Shown: positions 54,680 through 63,224 of the stretch, in pieces
Numbering within the stretch: position 1 is the stretch's first letter
Layout: every line of letters begins with the position of its first letter
Source: JAADJA01 sp963840975
GTDB taxonomy: Bacteria; Bacteroidota; Bacteroidia; Bacteroidales; JAADJA01
Assembly: GCA_963840975.1 (NCBI GenBank)
Contig: CAWJBC010000004.1
Coordinates: 13,016 to 77,015 of the forward strand
Direction of reading: 5' to 3'
Length of the DNA stretch: 64,000 nt
Notes under the pieces: model-generated
What the model saw: only the letters and a program-made list of their open reading frames with translations
What the model was told of the DNA's origin: nothing
Databases searched by the model: none
Made by a program: the position numbers and the translations under genes

Positions 54680-57019
54680 TTATATAACAATTTCTATTTC
54701 CGTTCCCATGCTCGATGCAGAAGTGATTTTAAAATCACCCCCGATATCGTACATCCTTTTCCTCATGTTGATCAATCCGTTGCCTGGAAATTCAAGATTG
54801 CCGGGATCAAATCCGGTACCATCGTCCTTTATCGATATTATAAACCCATGCTCATTCATTTTCATCGAAATCCATACCTGGCTTGCGCCGGAATGTTTAA
54901 CTATATTATGCATTGCTTCTCTTACCACAAGGTAAACATTCCTTCGCACTTCCACGCTTAATGCATGAACCGCTATTTCCAGGGGAAAATCAAAAGTACA
55001 GGTCAGATCTGTAGGTTCCAGATATTCGTTGATAAACCGGCGAATATAAGCCACCAGCCCTTCCAGGGTATCGTTTTTCGGGTTCAGTGCCCAGATGATC
55101 TGGCTCATCTCCTGTGTGACTTCACGCGATGTTTCACTGATCTTCCCAAGCCATTCTCTGGTTTCACCGTTGATTTCGGTTTTGCTTTTTGCCAGGTCGC
55201 TGAGAATTGAGATGCGCGTAAGGCTGGCTCCCACGTCATCGTGCATGTCCTGTGAAATTCGGGTGCGTTCGCGTTCCAGCATCAGTTGCCGGTCGAGGTC
55301 ATTCTGGTACAGGTTGGCTGTATGAAACAAGGAGATTACCCTTTTAGCGATTAAGGAAAGAACCCGGATATCCTGCAGTGAATAGGTTTTTTCCGATTTC
55401 TTGTGACCACAAAGAAAAAATCCAAAAGGTTGATCTTCTTTTAACAAAGGAACAACCAATTCACCATTTAAGCCTTCAAGAAATGCAGATTTTTGGTCAA
55501 GTTCCCCCGGGGAAAAAACCTTTGGTTTTTGAAGCTTATTTTCGAGTTCAGGTGTGATTTCAAATTCTTCTTTAAATTTCTGATGGTCCAAGCCGATTGC
55601 ATAGGCGGGTTGATATTTCAGATGACTATTTTTAAGGCTTAACAAGAAGGTCTTAAAATGGAATATCTCATCAAGGCTTTGTGCGATCTTTGCTTTAAGT
55701 TCATCAGCCCTGTAAATTCCTGCCAGCTTTTCTTCAAAATCGGTAACTACTGTTGCAGAGTCATACGGTTCTCGATGAAAAATCCGGTCGACCAATCGCT
55801 GGAACCAATCTCGTAAAATCAGAAAAATGATAACTGAAAAGGCAAGGATCAAAAATCGTGTAATATAAGTTTCGTGAATTGCTAATTGATTTACGACAAA
55901 TATCAGAATCAAATAGGAAAGTATTATGATCACTGTAGCACTAATGTAGAGTAATGCTTTCTTTATAAAAATCTCCAAATCCCATATCCTGTAACGAAAA
56001 ATAGCGACGATGATGCAGGTAACGAGGATAAACGTGCCAATTCCACTAAATGATTCCCAGATAAATGGGAAATAACGCTCCATTTGGGTAAGAGATTTAT
56101 AAAAGAAAGTAAAGGCAAGGGGAGCAATAAAGCCAAAGGTTGAGCCAACAATGACAATCAGTAGTTGATTTCGTGCCAGCGTATCCTTTATCTTATAGTA
56201 TTGAAATATGACCGTAATTAAAGCAAGAAAATAGTTTATAGTAATCCAGTAGAGCATTATCCTGTTCCACATTAGTGCTTTAGAGAGATAAGAATCAGTG
56301 CCGTAAAAATTGCTTAAGAGATTGTATACCGAAAAGATGATAAATAAAGTGAGTGCTGGTATATATAATATTGCCGGAAGTTTTGGAAACCGGGTAATCA
56401 ATATTGAAGGCCTTGGAAAAATCAGATGAAAATGCACAAGGAGAGGGCCAACAATGCAAGCACAAAAAGTAAAGACTGCAACCGTAACTGAGGCCAAAAA
56501 CTCTGGAAACACAATAAAAATGGCATTTTGACACACAGCAACACACAATATATAGAAAAAAAACAGCCTGATTGTCTGATCATTTGACTTTTTGTAAATA
56601 AGAATCAGACTGGCAAAAGAATAGATACACATTATAATAAAAAGCACTACGAAAAACCATAAAAATTCTGCATTTCGGATGGTGTAAGTAAGGTGCAAAG
56701 TCATTGGCTGGTCATTTCTGCTGATTGAAACCGTTACAGTATCACCAGCTTTACATTTCTGGATTCTCAGCCATTCTTCGGCCGTTAAAGAATTGATTGA
56801 CATCAATACATCCCCTGGCCTAATACCTGCTTTATCAGCCGCACCCCCTGGAACTATATGTTTATAAACCCACTGCCCATTTTCGGAACTCAAAACAGCT
56901 CCACTTTCGGGTCTTTGCAGTTTGTAAACCAGATAAAGCACATTAATGAAAATGACAAATAATACGAGCAGGTATGCCCAGTAAGGAATAACACCTACAA
57001 ATCGTTTTAGTCGGCTCAT
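54680..57019 (-). CDS. PDZ-domain sensor histidine kinase (HisKA_3 type)
   Basis: A 779-residue membrane kinase. After one helix (13-33) there is a periplasmic PDZ domain (about 40-112: VPGGAADKAGIRPGDVLMSIN). Several membrane helices follow (about 115-400), then a GAF-like domain (about 430-570), the HisKA_3 box RISQDMHDDVGASLTRISI with phosphorylated His near residue 593, and the ATPase domain (REAMHNIVKHS, DDGTGFDPGN). The PDZ domain suggests sensing of exported peptides or misfolded envelope proteins. It presumably signals to the LuxR-type regulator downstream; the cydAB genes upstream point the same way and may be cotranscribed. Confidence 0.92.
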   Translation of the reverse strand: MSRLKRFVGVIPYWAYLLVLFVIFINVLYLVYKLQRPESGAVLSSENGQWVYKHIVPGGAADKAGIRPGDVLMSINSLTAEEWLRIQKCKAGDTVTVSISRNDQPMTLHLTYTIRNAEFLWFFVVLFIIMCIYSFASLILIYKKSNDQTIRLFFFYILCVAVCQNAIFIVFPEFLASVTVAVFTFCACIVGPLLVHFHLIFPRPSILITRFPKLPAILYIPALTLFIIFSVYNLLSNFYGTDSYLSKALMWNRIMLYWITINYFLALITVIFQYYKIKDTLARNQLLIVIVGSTFGFIAPLAFTFFYKSLTQMERYFPFIWESFSGIGTFILVTCIIVAIFRYRIWDLEIFIKKALLYISATVIIILSYLILIFVVNQLAIHETYITRFLILAFSVIIFLILRDWFQRLVDRIFHREPYDSATVVTDFEEKLAGIYRADELKAKIAQSLDEIFHFKTFLLSLKNSHLKYQPAYAIGLDHQKFKEEFEITPELENKLQKPKVFSPGELDQKSAFLEGLNGELVVPLLKEDQPFGFFLCGHKKSEKTYSLQDIRVLSLIAKRVISLFHTANLYQNDLDRQLMLERERTRISQDMHDDVGASLTRISILSDLAKSKTEINGETREWLGKISETSREVTQEMSQIIWALNPKNDTLEGLVAYIRRFINEYLEPTDLTCTFDFPLEIAVHALSVEVRRNVYLVVREAMHNIVKHSGASQVWISMKMNEHGFIISIKDDGTGFDPGNLEFPGNGLINMRKRMYDIGGDFKITSASSMGTEIEIVI

Positions 57020-57066
57020 GCTGATTTCATGAAATACTCCGGTAAAGATAAATAATAAAAAGTGAA

Positions 57067-58099
57067 TTAATAGCTCGTTTCATCCAGTTTCACTTTTCCC
57101 CAGAAGGTTCGATAAACAAACGGTATAAATTATCACAAGCGGCGCACCGATGGCAGAGATGGTGAAGCATGATCCCTAAGGCTTTGTCGGATGAGGCAGC
57201 ATTGTAAATGGTAATATTGTAATTCGGATCGAGAGTGGAAATGATCAAAACGGGATAAAGCTCGACGGCCACCAGGATCAGCAAAAGACTTACGGTGAGT
57301 GCTGAAAAGATAAAAGCCATGAGGTAATTTCCTTTGGTTGTTAGCCTTGGAACATTGGCAATGCTCAAAAATGCAAGCAAAGGAACCACGAACAGAGAGG
57401 ATAATTCATGAACCGGTCGGACAGATGCGGAATATCCACAAGGGTATAAATAGTTACGATTATAAAAGTGACCACAAAAAAGATGATGGAGTTCCTGAGT
57501 AGTCGTTTAACATTGAGGAATAGTTTTCCTTCTGTTTTCATCGAAAGGTAAATGGCACCATGCATCATGAACAAGGCTAAGGTAGTTACCCCAACCAGCA
57601 GAGGGCATAGGATTTAGGAAGCCGAGCCAGTGACCTGTAAATTCATATCCGGGTCCAATGGCAACCCCCTGAGCACATTGCCCAAAACAACGCCCAACAG
57701 CAACGCCAGCATAGCACTCGAAATACAATAAGAAACATCCCAGAGATTGCGCCACCACTTCATTTGTTCTTTACTGCGGAATTCAATGGATACGGCTCTG
57801 AATATCAGGAAGGCGAGGAACAGCATAAACGGAATGTACATCCCTGAGAACATAGAAGCATATAAGACAGGGAATCCGGCAAACAATGCGCCTCCGCCAA
57901 TCACCAGCCAGACTTCGTTGCCATCCCATACCGGACCGACAGCATTCAGGGCAATGCGCCGGCTTTCTTCCTCTTTAAAGAATAAATGCAAAGCTCCGGC
58001 ACCAAGATCGAAACCATCGAGGATGGCATAACCTGAAAACAACGCTCCAACTACCAAAAACCACCATGTGGGATAATCTATACCTAACAATGTTGCCAT
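57067..58099 (-). pseudogene. cydB: Cytochrome bd oxidase subunit II, interrupted by about five indels
   Basis: All parts of CydB can be found but spread over three frames: IDYPTWWFLVVGALFSGYAILDGFDLGAG (start, 58099), GPGYEFTGHWLGFLNP, GVTTLALFMMHGAIYLSMKTEG, LFVVPLLAFLSIANVPR and near the end GAPLVIIYTV and YRTFWGKVKLDETSY (stop 57067). Breaks lie near 57665 (C5 run), 57590, 57400, 57170 and 57128. With one-base corrections the length is about 343 residues. CydB pairs with CydA in the quinol oxidase used at low oxygen. I cannot tell sequence errors from decay; no conserved block is missing, which favours errors. Confidence 0.8.
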
Positions 58100-58121
58100 G
58101 TTGTCATTGTTGTTTTCATGA

Positions 58122-59490
58122 TTAAAGGTGCTGCAATTTGTTGCTGAACCGGACGGTCCTCTGAATGGGAAGGTCATAAGGCCCGGCTTTAATTTTTCTG
58201 TCGAGCAGATAGATAAACAGCAAAAACAAAATGATATAAATCAGGGTGAACATGACCAGCGAAAAAATTATCTGGTTGGCTGTTACAGTTTGTGAAAAAG
58301 CATCGGAGGTCCGGAGCAACCCATAAACCACCCAGGGCTGCCGGCCCATTTCAGCAGCAAACCATCCGAACTGGTTGGCTAATTGAGGCAGAAATACGGC
58401 AAAGACAAAAACCCATAACAACCATTTGGTTTGAAACAATGTTCCTTTCCACCATTTAAATATCCCGAATAATGTAAGTGCAATGAAGAACAAACCCAGT
58501 GCAACCATCAGGTGATAAAACTGGAAATACGGCATTTATCTGCAGCGGGAATTTCATCCTTCGGAAAATCATTCAGTCCTTTAATAGGTTCATTAAAATT
58601 AAAGTGGACCATGTAACTTAGTCCGCCGGGAATTTTAGGACCATAAACCTTTTGGTTCTGCTGATCTACCCAACCAAACAAATATAAATCAGCAGGCGTT
58701 GAACCATCAAAATGTCCTTCAAATGCAGCCAGTTTAGCAGGTTGGTTTTTAGCCACTCCACCTGCAGATTTGTGACCGGTAATCAATTGGGAAAATGAAA
58801 ATACAGCAGCAACAACCAGTGCAATCTTAAAGGCTTTCATGGAAAGCTCAACATGCCTGTTTTTAAGAATATACCAGGCGTGAACACTCATCACAAGAAA
58901 TGCACCGGCAATTAAAGCGCCAATCCAAACATGCAATAGCCGGTCGACGCTGGAAGGATTGAAAACCATCGCCCAGAAATCAGTGATCTCCGCACGGGCA
59001 TTCAATCCTTCACCCACAATATGATAACCGGTGGGTGTTTGCTGCCAGCTATTGGCCACCACAATCCATATGGCTGAAAACATGCTTCCCAGCCAAACAC
59101 CAAGTGTTGCGATGAAATGTACTTTGGGGGTTACCCGGTTCCAACCGAATAATAAAACACCGAGGAAACCGCTCTCCAGGGCAAAAGCAAAAATCCCTTC
59201 AGCAGCCAGTGCACTTCCAAACACATCGCCGACATACTTTGAATAGGTTGCCCAGTTGGTACCAAATTCAAATTCCATGACGATGCCTGTGGCCACCCCA
59301 ATACCGAAGATTAAAGCAAAAATCTTTGTCCAGAAGCGGGCCATCGTTTCATAATTCTATTTCCGGTTCTCAGGTAACTTCCTTCCATTACCACCATGAT
59401 CAGCCCCAAACCAATGCTCAGGGGAGGAAAAATGTAATGAAATGCAATGGTGAAAGCGAATTGAATACGGGACAAAAGTTCTACACTCAT
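58122..59490 (-). pseudogene. cydA: Cytochrome bd oxidase subunit I, interrupted by two one-base deletions
   Basis: CydA carries the three hemes and the quinol site. The start is ATG at 59490 (RIQFAFTIAFHYIFPPLS, with the heme b595 histidine). A deletion near 59354 (AGAAT for AGAAAT) shifts the frame before YETMARFWTKIF. The main frame runs from 59344 to 58535 with WQQTPTGYHIV, LLHVWIGALIAG and a short Q-loop (KGLNDFPKDEIP). A second deletion in an A-run near 58534 precedes FQFYHLMVALG. The end has FAAEMGRQPWVVYGLLRT. Correcting both gives 456 residues, a normal size. Followed by cydB 22 bp downstream. Confidence 0.85.
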
Positions 59491-59853
59491 TTGAGTAAGT
59501 TATTCATGATCTATAATATTTTTCAAAATTAGTATATTTTATGTTCACTTCATCTGAACGAACCGGAGAAGGATTAATAAGCTAATTTCAATTGGTGCGG
59601 AAGGATTTGTCAGCTCTTTAATCAATTGATTCCAATTCCTTTCATAAACGTTAGTATAAGATATGATACCGTTTAACTGTTGCAACCAACCTGTGATAAA
59701 TTCCCGGTTGTATAAATTAGCGGTATATAGATAGACCCATAATAATTTCCTGAAAACACTTTGTTTGCTAAAATATTGTTAATTTTAGGGCTCCAATCTG
59801 ATAAATATTAGGCAACAATTATATTGACAAAAAAAATATTTGAAATACTTCCT
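59491..59853. other. Divergent intergenic region, no gene seen
   Basis: This AT-rich 363-bp region separates cydA (minus) from a FISUMP gene (plus) and must hold both promoters. I see no convincing TAnnTTTG box, RNA or hairpin. A segment TTGTTTGCTAAAATATTGTTAAT is faintly similar to one in front of the second FISUMP gene (near 63135). Confidence 0.45.
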
Positions 59854-60708
59854 ATGAAAAGAATTACCATTTTCACAGCTACTCTTATGGCAGCATTAGC
59901 ATTACAGGTAAATGCACAAATTACTTTAGACTTAAAGGTTTTTCTTGAAGGGCCATTTAATGGAACTATGATGAATACTACATTGAATACTCAAAATATG
60001 ATTCCATTGAGCCAGCCTTACAATGCTTAACCATGGAATTATCCTGGTATAGAACAAGTCAGCTCTATTCCAAATCCTGACATCGTGGATTGGGTGCTGG
60101 TTGAGCTGAGAGAAACAACCGGCAATGCCTCCACTGCCACACCCAATAAAATGATAAACCGGCAAGCTGCATTCCTTAAAGCAGATGGCAGCATCGTTGG
60201 AACAGATGGCGCAAGTATGATTACTTATAGTGGTTCGGTAACAGCCAATCTTTATGTCGTGATTTGGCATCGTAACCACCTTGCAATTATGTCATTGGGA
60301 GCGCTGACCAACGCAAGTGGTATTTATACATATGACTTTACAAATCAACTATCCAAAGCTTATCTCGATGGACAAAAGCTAATTGGTACTTCTGTTTTTG
60401 GAATGATAGCAGGTGACTGTGATGGCAATGGCAGGATTTTTACGCGTGATAAAATGATTGAATGGCATGGCGAAGGAGGTGAACTCGGTTATTACCAAAG
60501 TGATTTAAACTTTGACAGTCAGGTAGACAATAACGATAAAGATGATTACTGGGAGCCAAACTTTGGTTTGAGCACAAAAGTACCAACCTACCTGAACTGG
60601 GAATGTTTTATGGACTTTACTGATATGCGGGATGGACAAGTTTATAGTACTGTCGAAATTGGAACCCAATGCTGGATGGCAGAGAAACCTGAAATATTGG
60701 AAATCTGA
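59854..60708 (+). pseudogene. FISUMP surface protein, N-terminal part (LEGPFNG module), with in-frame stop
   Basis: The signal peptide (MKRITIFTATLMAALALQVNAQ) is followed by a Bacteroidota surface module: LEGPFNGTMMNTTLN, IPLSQPYN, VDWVLVELR, RQAAFLKADGSIVG and YVVIWHRNHLAIMS. It ends with a dockerin-like loop DLNFDSQVDNNDKDDYW. A TAA at 60028-60030 stands where the paralogue at 63.2 kb has TCG (YNGSPWNY), so a single nonsense change interrupts the frame. A FISUMP domain begins at about 60604 (DMRDGQVYSTVEIGTQCWMA), then the frame shifts within A-runs near 60683-60695. The pieces up to 62799 seem to be one locus. Confidence 0.72.
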
Positions 60709-61224
60709 TTGGCGGATTAGCACAACAAACAAATAATAAAATTATTGAAAAATATTGTTCAAATAATATTGAGGCAAACTGCGAAATTTACGGAGGGCTT
60801 ATCAATGGGATGAATTAATGGATTACTCATCATCAAGTAATTCCAATCCAGGTGACAGGCAGGGAATTTGTCCCCAGGGATGGCATTTACCTACGGATGC
60901 TGAATGGTGCCAAATGGAAGTCTGCATTGATGTACTGTTGTTGCTCAGATACTGGCTTTATAGGTACTAATGTAGGTGGAAAAATGAAGGAATCCGGTAC
61001 TGGACCACTGGCTTAGCCCAAATACAGGTGCCACCAATTCAAGCGGGTTTAAGGCGCGTGCTGGCGGTTTCAGGTTTGGAGCTGTCAATTTTCAATTTGG
61101 TGATCCACTGTATAGCTCTTTATTCTGGTCAGCTACAGAGAATTCTATCTGCCATTCCATGGCGACGCCACTTGACCTATTACTCTGAATTAGGAGCTCG
61201 CGACAGTTTCGACCCTGAAAACTC
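60709..61224 (+). pseudogene. Rest of the first FISUMP domain, in several frames
   Basis: No long frame is open here, but conserved FISUMP pieces appear in changing frames: NNKIIEKYCSNNIEANCEIYG, then QWDELMDYS, GICPQGWHLPTDAEWC, KMKESGTG, SPNTGATNSSGF, GGFRFGAVNFQFGDPLYSS and LFWSATEN. At least three indels and two stops are needed to explain this. The order of the pieces is as in an intact domain. Confidence 0.65.
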
Positions 61225-61860
61225 TTGGTTTTTCTGCCCGATGCATTAAAGATCCGGGCATTGCCATCCTCTCCACAGCCGACCGATGGTGCTATAAATC
61301 AGCCTTTAAATGCTACTTTATCATGGACTTGCTCCAATCCTGATTACGACCTATTGACTTTTGATGTTCAGTTTGGAATAGTTAATCCACCGCCATATGT
61401 CTCATCGAATCAAATCAATACTGAATATGATCCAGGAATGCTTCAGATTAATACACAATATTTTTGGAAAATCATTGCTCACGACAGTTATGAGAACATT
61501 ATTGTGGGACCTGTGTGGTCTTTTACAACAGAAACCCAGTCGTGGGCTTGTGGTACACCTATAATTGATGTCAGGGATGACCAATATTATAATACTGTTC
61601 AAATCGGAACCCAATGCTGGATGGCAGAAAACCTCAATATTGGAACTATTATTCCTGGTGAATCTCAAATGTTAGATAACAGCATTATTGAAAAATATTG
61701 TTATGATAATAGCACATTCAATTGCGACGCCTATGGAGGCTTGTACCAGTGGAATGAAATGATGCAATATAGCACCTCACCCGGTGTTCAGGGCATTTGT
61801 CCTGAAAACTGGCATGTACCGACTGATGCAGAATGGACCACATTAACCACCTTTTTTTAG
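61225..61860 (+). pseudogene. Fibronectin-like domain plus second FISUMP domain, fragment
   Basis: This open frame begins in the end of the first FISUMP domain. Around 61262-61540 it encodes an Ig/fibronectin-like domain (PTDGAINQPLNATLSWTCSN, QYFWKIIAHD, GPVWSFTTE). The second FISUMP domain follows from 61549 (DVRDDQYYNTVQIGTQCWMA, YGGLYQWNEMMQYS, GICPENWHVPTDAEW). The frame breaks in a T7 run at 61852-61858; the domain continues in the next frame with GGESIAGGKMKATGT. Confidence 0.7.
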
Positions 61861-61924
61861 GAGGTGAAAGTATCGCCGGAGGTAAAATGAAAGCAACCGG
61901 TACAATTGAAGCCAGCACAGGTTT

Positions 61925-62536
61925 TTGGTATGCTCCAAATACCGGTGCAACAAATTCAAGTGGGTTTACAGCTTTACCAGGGGGTGCCGATACGAAGGAG
62001 CTTTCTACTTTAAGGTAACTACGGTAACTTTTTTTCTTCTTCTCAAGTCGATGCTGGGAGCTCATGGTACCGGGGATAGGCTTCAATGGTACATATGTGT
62101 ATCGTACGGTGCACCCAAGAACAATGGGTTTAGTGTTCGATGCATAAAAGACTCCCCACCCACATGGAGTTGCGGCGATACACTCAACGATACCCGTGAC
62201 GGTCAAAACTACAATACAGTTCAGATAGGAGACCAATGCTGGATGGCAGAAAACCTGAATGTAGGGACAATGATTGATGGAAGCGACGACCAAACCCAGC
62301 AAACGCCGGAAGTAATTGAGAAATATTGCTATGATAACAATACAGCCAATTGTGATACCTATGGAGGATTGTATCAATGGAATGAGATGATGCATTATAC
62401 AACTCAGGAAGGAGCACAAGGTATTTGTCCAGCAGGATGGCATGTCCCAACGGATGGGGAATGGTGCACGCTAACTCAAGTTGTTGACGCGACAGTGAAT
62501 TGTAATATGTCTGGATATGGAGTGGAACGGATGTAG
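61925..62536 (+). pseudogene. End of second and start of third FISUMP domain, fragment
   Basis: The open frame holds the end of the second domain (NNGFSVRCIKD, near 62125) and the start of the third (DTRDGQNYNTVQIGDQCWMA, YGGLYQWNEMMHY, GICPAGWHVPTDGEW). The first 15 or so codons belong to other frames. It is one of several fragments of the locus 59854-62799. Confidence 0.7.
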
Positions 62537-62544
62537 GATTTAAA

Positions 62545-62799
62545 ATGAAAAGCATAACCGGATGGATTTTAGGTGGTAACGGAACAAATACTTCCCGGTT
62601 TGCTCTACCGGGTGGATACCGCTACAATGACACAGGTAATTTCAGTTGGCTTGCTGAAATCACTATAATTTGGTCTTCAACTGTATATGATGCAAATCGT
62701 TCATGGTACAGAGGTTTTACCTATGATTACAACAATAATTACCGCAACTATAGTAACAAATACTATGGTTTTTCAATCCGCTGCCTCAAAAACTTCTAA
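62545..62799 (+). pseudogene. C-terminal part of the third FISUMP domain
   Basis: The 84-codon frame contains the second half of a FISUMP domain (FALPGGYRYNDTGNF, IIWSSTVYDANRSWYRGF, YYGFSIRCLKNF) and the natural stop at 62797-62799. A terminator follows 8 bp later. There is one frame change between this and the preceding fragment near 62535. Confidence 0.72.
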
Positions 62800-62806
62800 A
62801 CAACTC

Positions 62807-62833
62807 AGCCCGCAGTTACTATCCCTGCGGGCT
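62807..62833 (+). terminator. Terminator of the FISUMP locus
   Basis: Stem AGCCCGCAG/CTGCGGGCT (62807-62815, 62825-62833) with a 9-base loop, followed by TATTAATTTATT. Confidence 0.85.
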
Positions 62834-62919
62834 TATTAATTTATTCATATTTTATACAGCCTGATTAATTTTGTTTATCCCCATACGGGGAAAAAAGGTC
62901 AATGTTTTGATTTTGCCTC

Positions 62920-63032
62920 CTCGTTTCATCCATTTTCTCCTTGCCCCGGAAGGTGCGGTAAACGATTACATTTTAGATGATCTCAAGCGGTGCACCGAGA
63001 GCATTAATGGAGGGCAAATGCCTCAGGGCGAA
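62920..63032 (-). pseudogene. Second copy of the 3' end of cydB
   Basis: On the minus strand this segment encodes INALGAPLEII, a stop in place of Tyr, then VIVYRTFRGKEKMDETRR. It aligns with the end of the cydB copy at 57067-57180 (GAPLVIIYTV, YRTFWGKVKLDETSY), and the DNA is clearly similar, including CTCGTTTCATCCA at both 3' ends. The rest of cydB and all of cydA are missing. It lies in front of a second FISUMP gene, as the first copy does, which points to a duplicated block with a deletion. Confidence 0.72.
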
Positions 63033-63224
63033 GTTTACAACTTCATCCCTTTTTTCATTTAATGCCCGCATTTCCCTTTCTATAATTTGCACCAATTGGA
63101 GCTTCCCGAAAATAATTATCCTTAAATCCCTTGTTTGTTAAATAAATGTTAATACTATTGCAGCATATAGCACTTATACCCTTACATAATATGGCTTTAG
63201 ATACTTAAATTAAACTTGTCCGTT

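Noticed and set aside
61718..62443. Long minus-strand reading frame of 241 codons
   Set aside because: The plus strand encodes conserved FISUMP motifs over the same stretch, so the minus frame is an antisense shadow.
62871..63062. Plus-strand reading frame of 63 codons
   Set aside because: The minus strand of this segment matches the end of cydB; the plus frame is a by-product.
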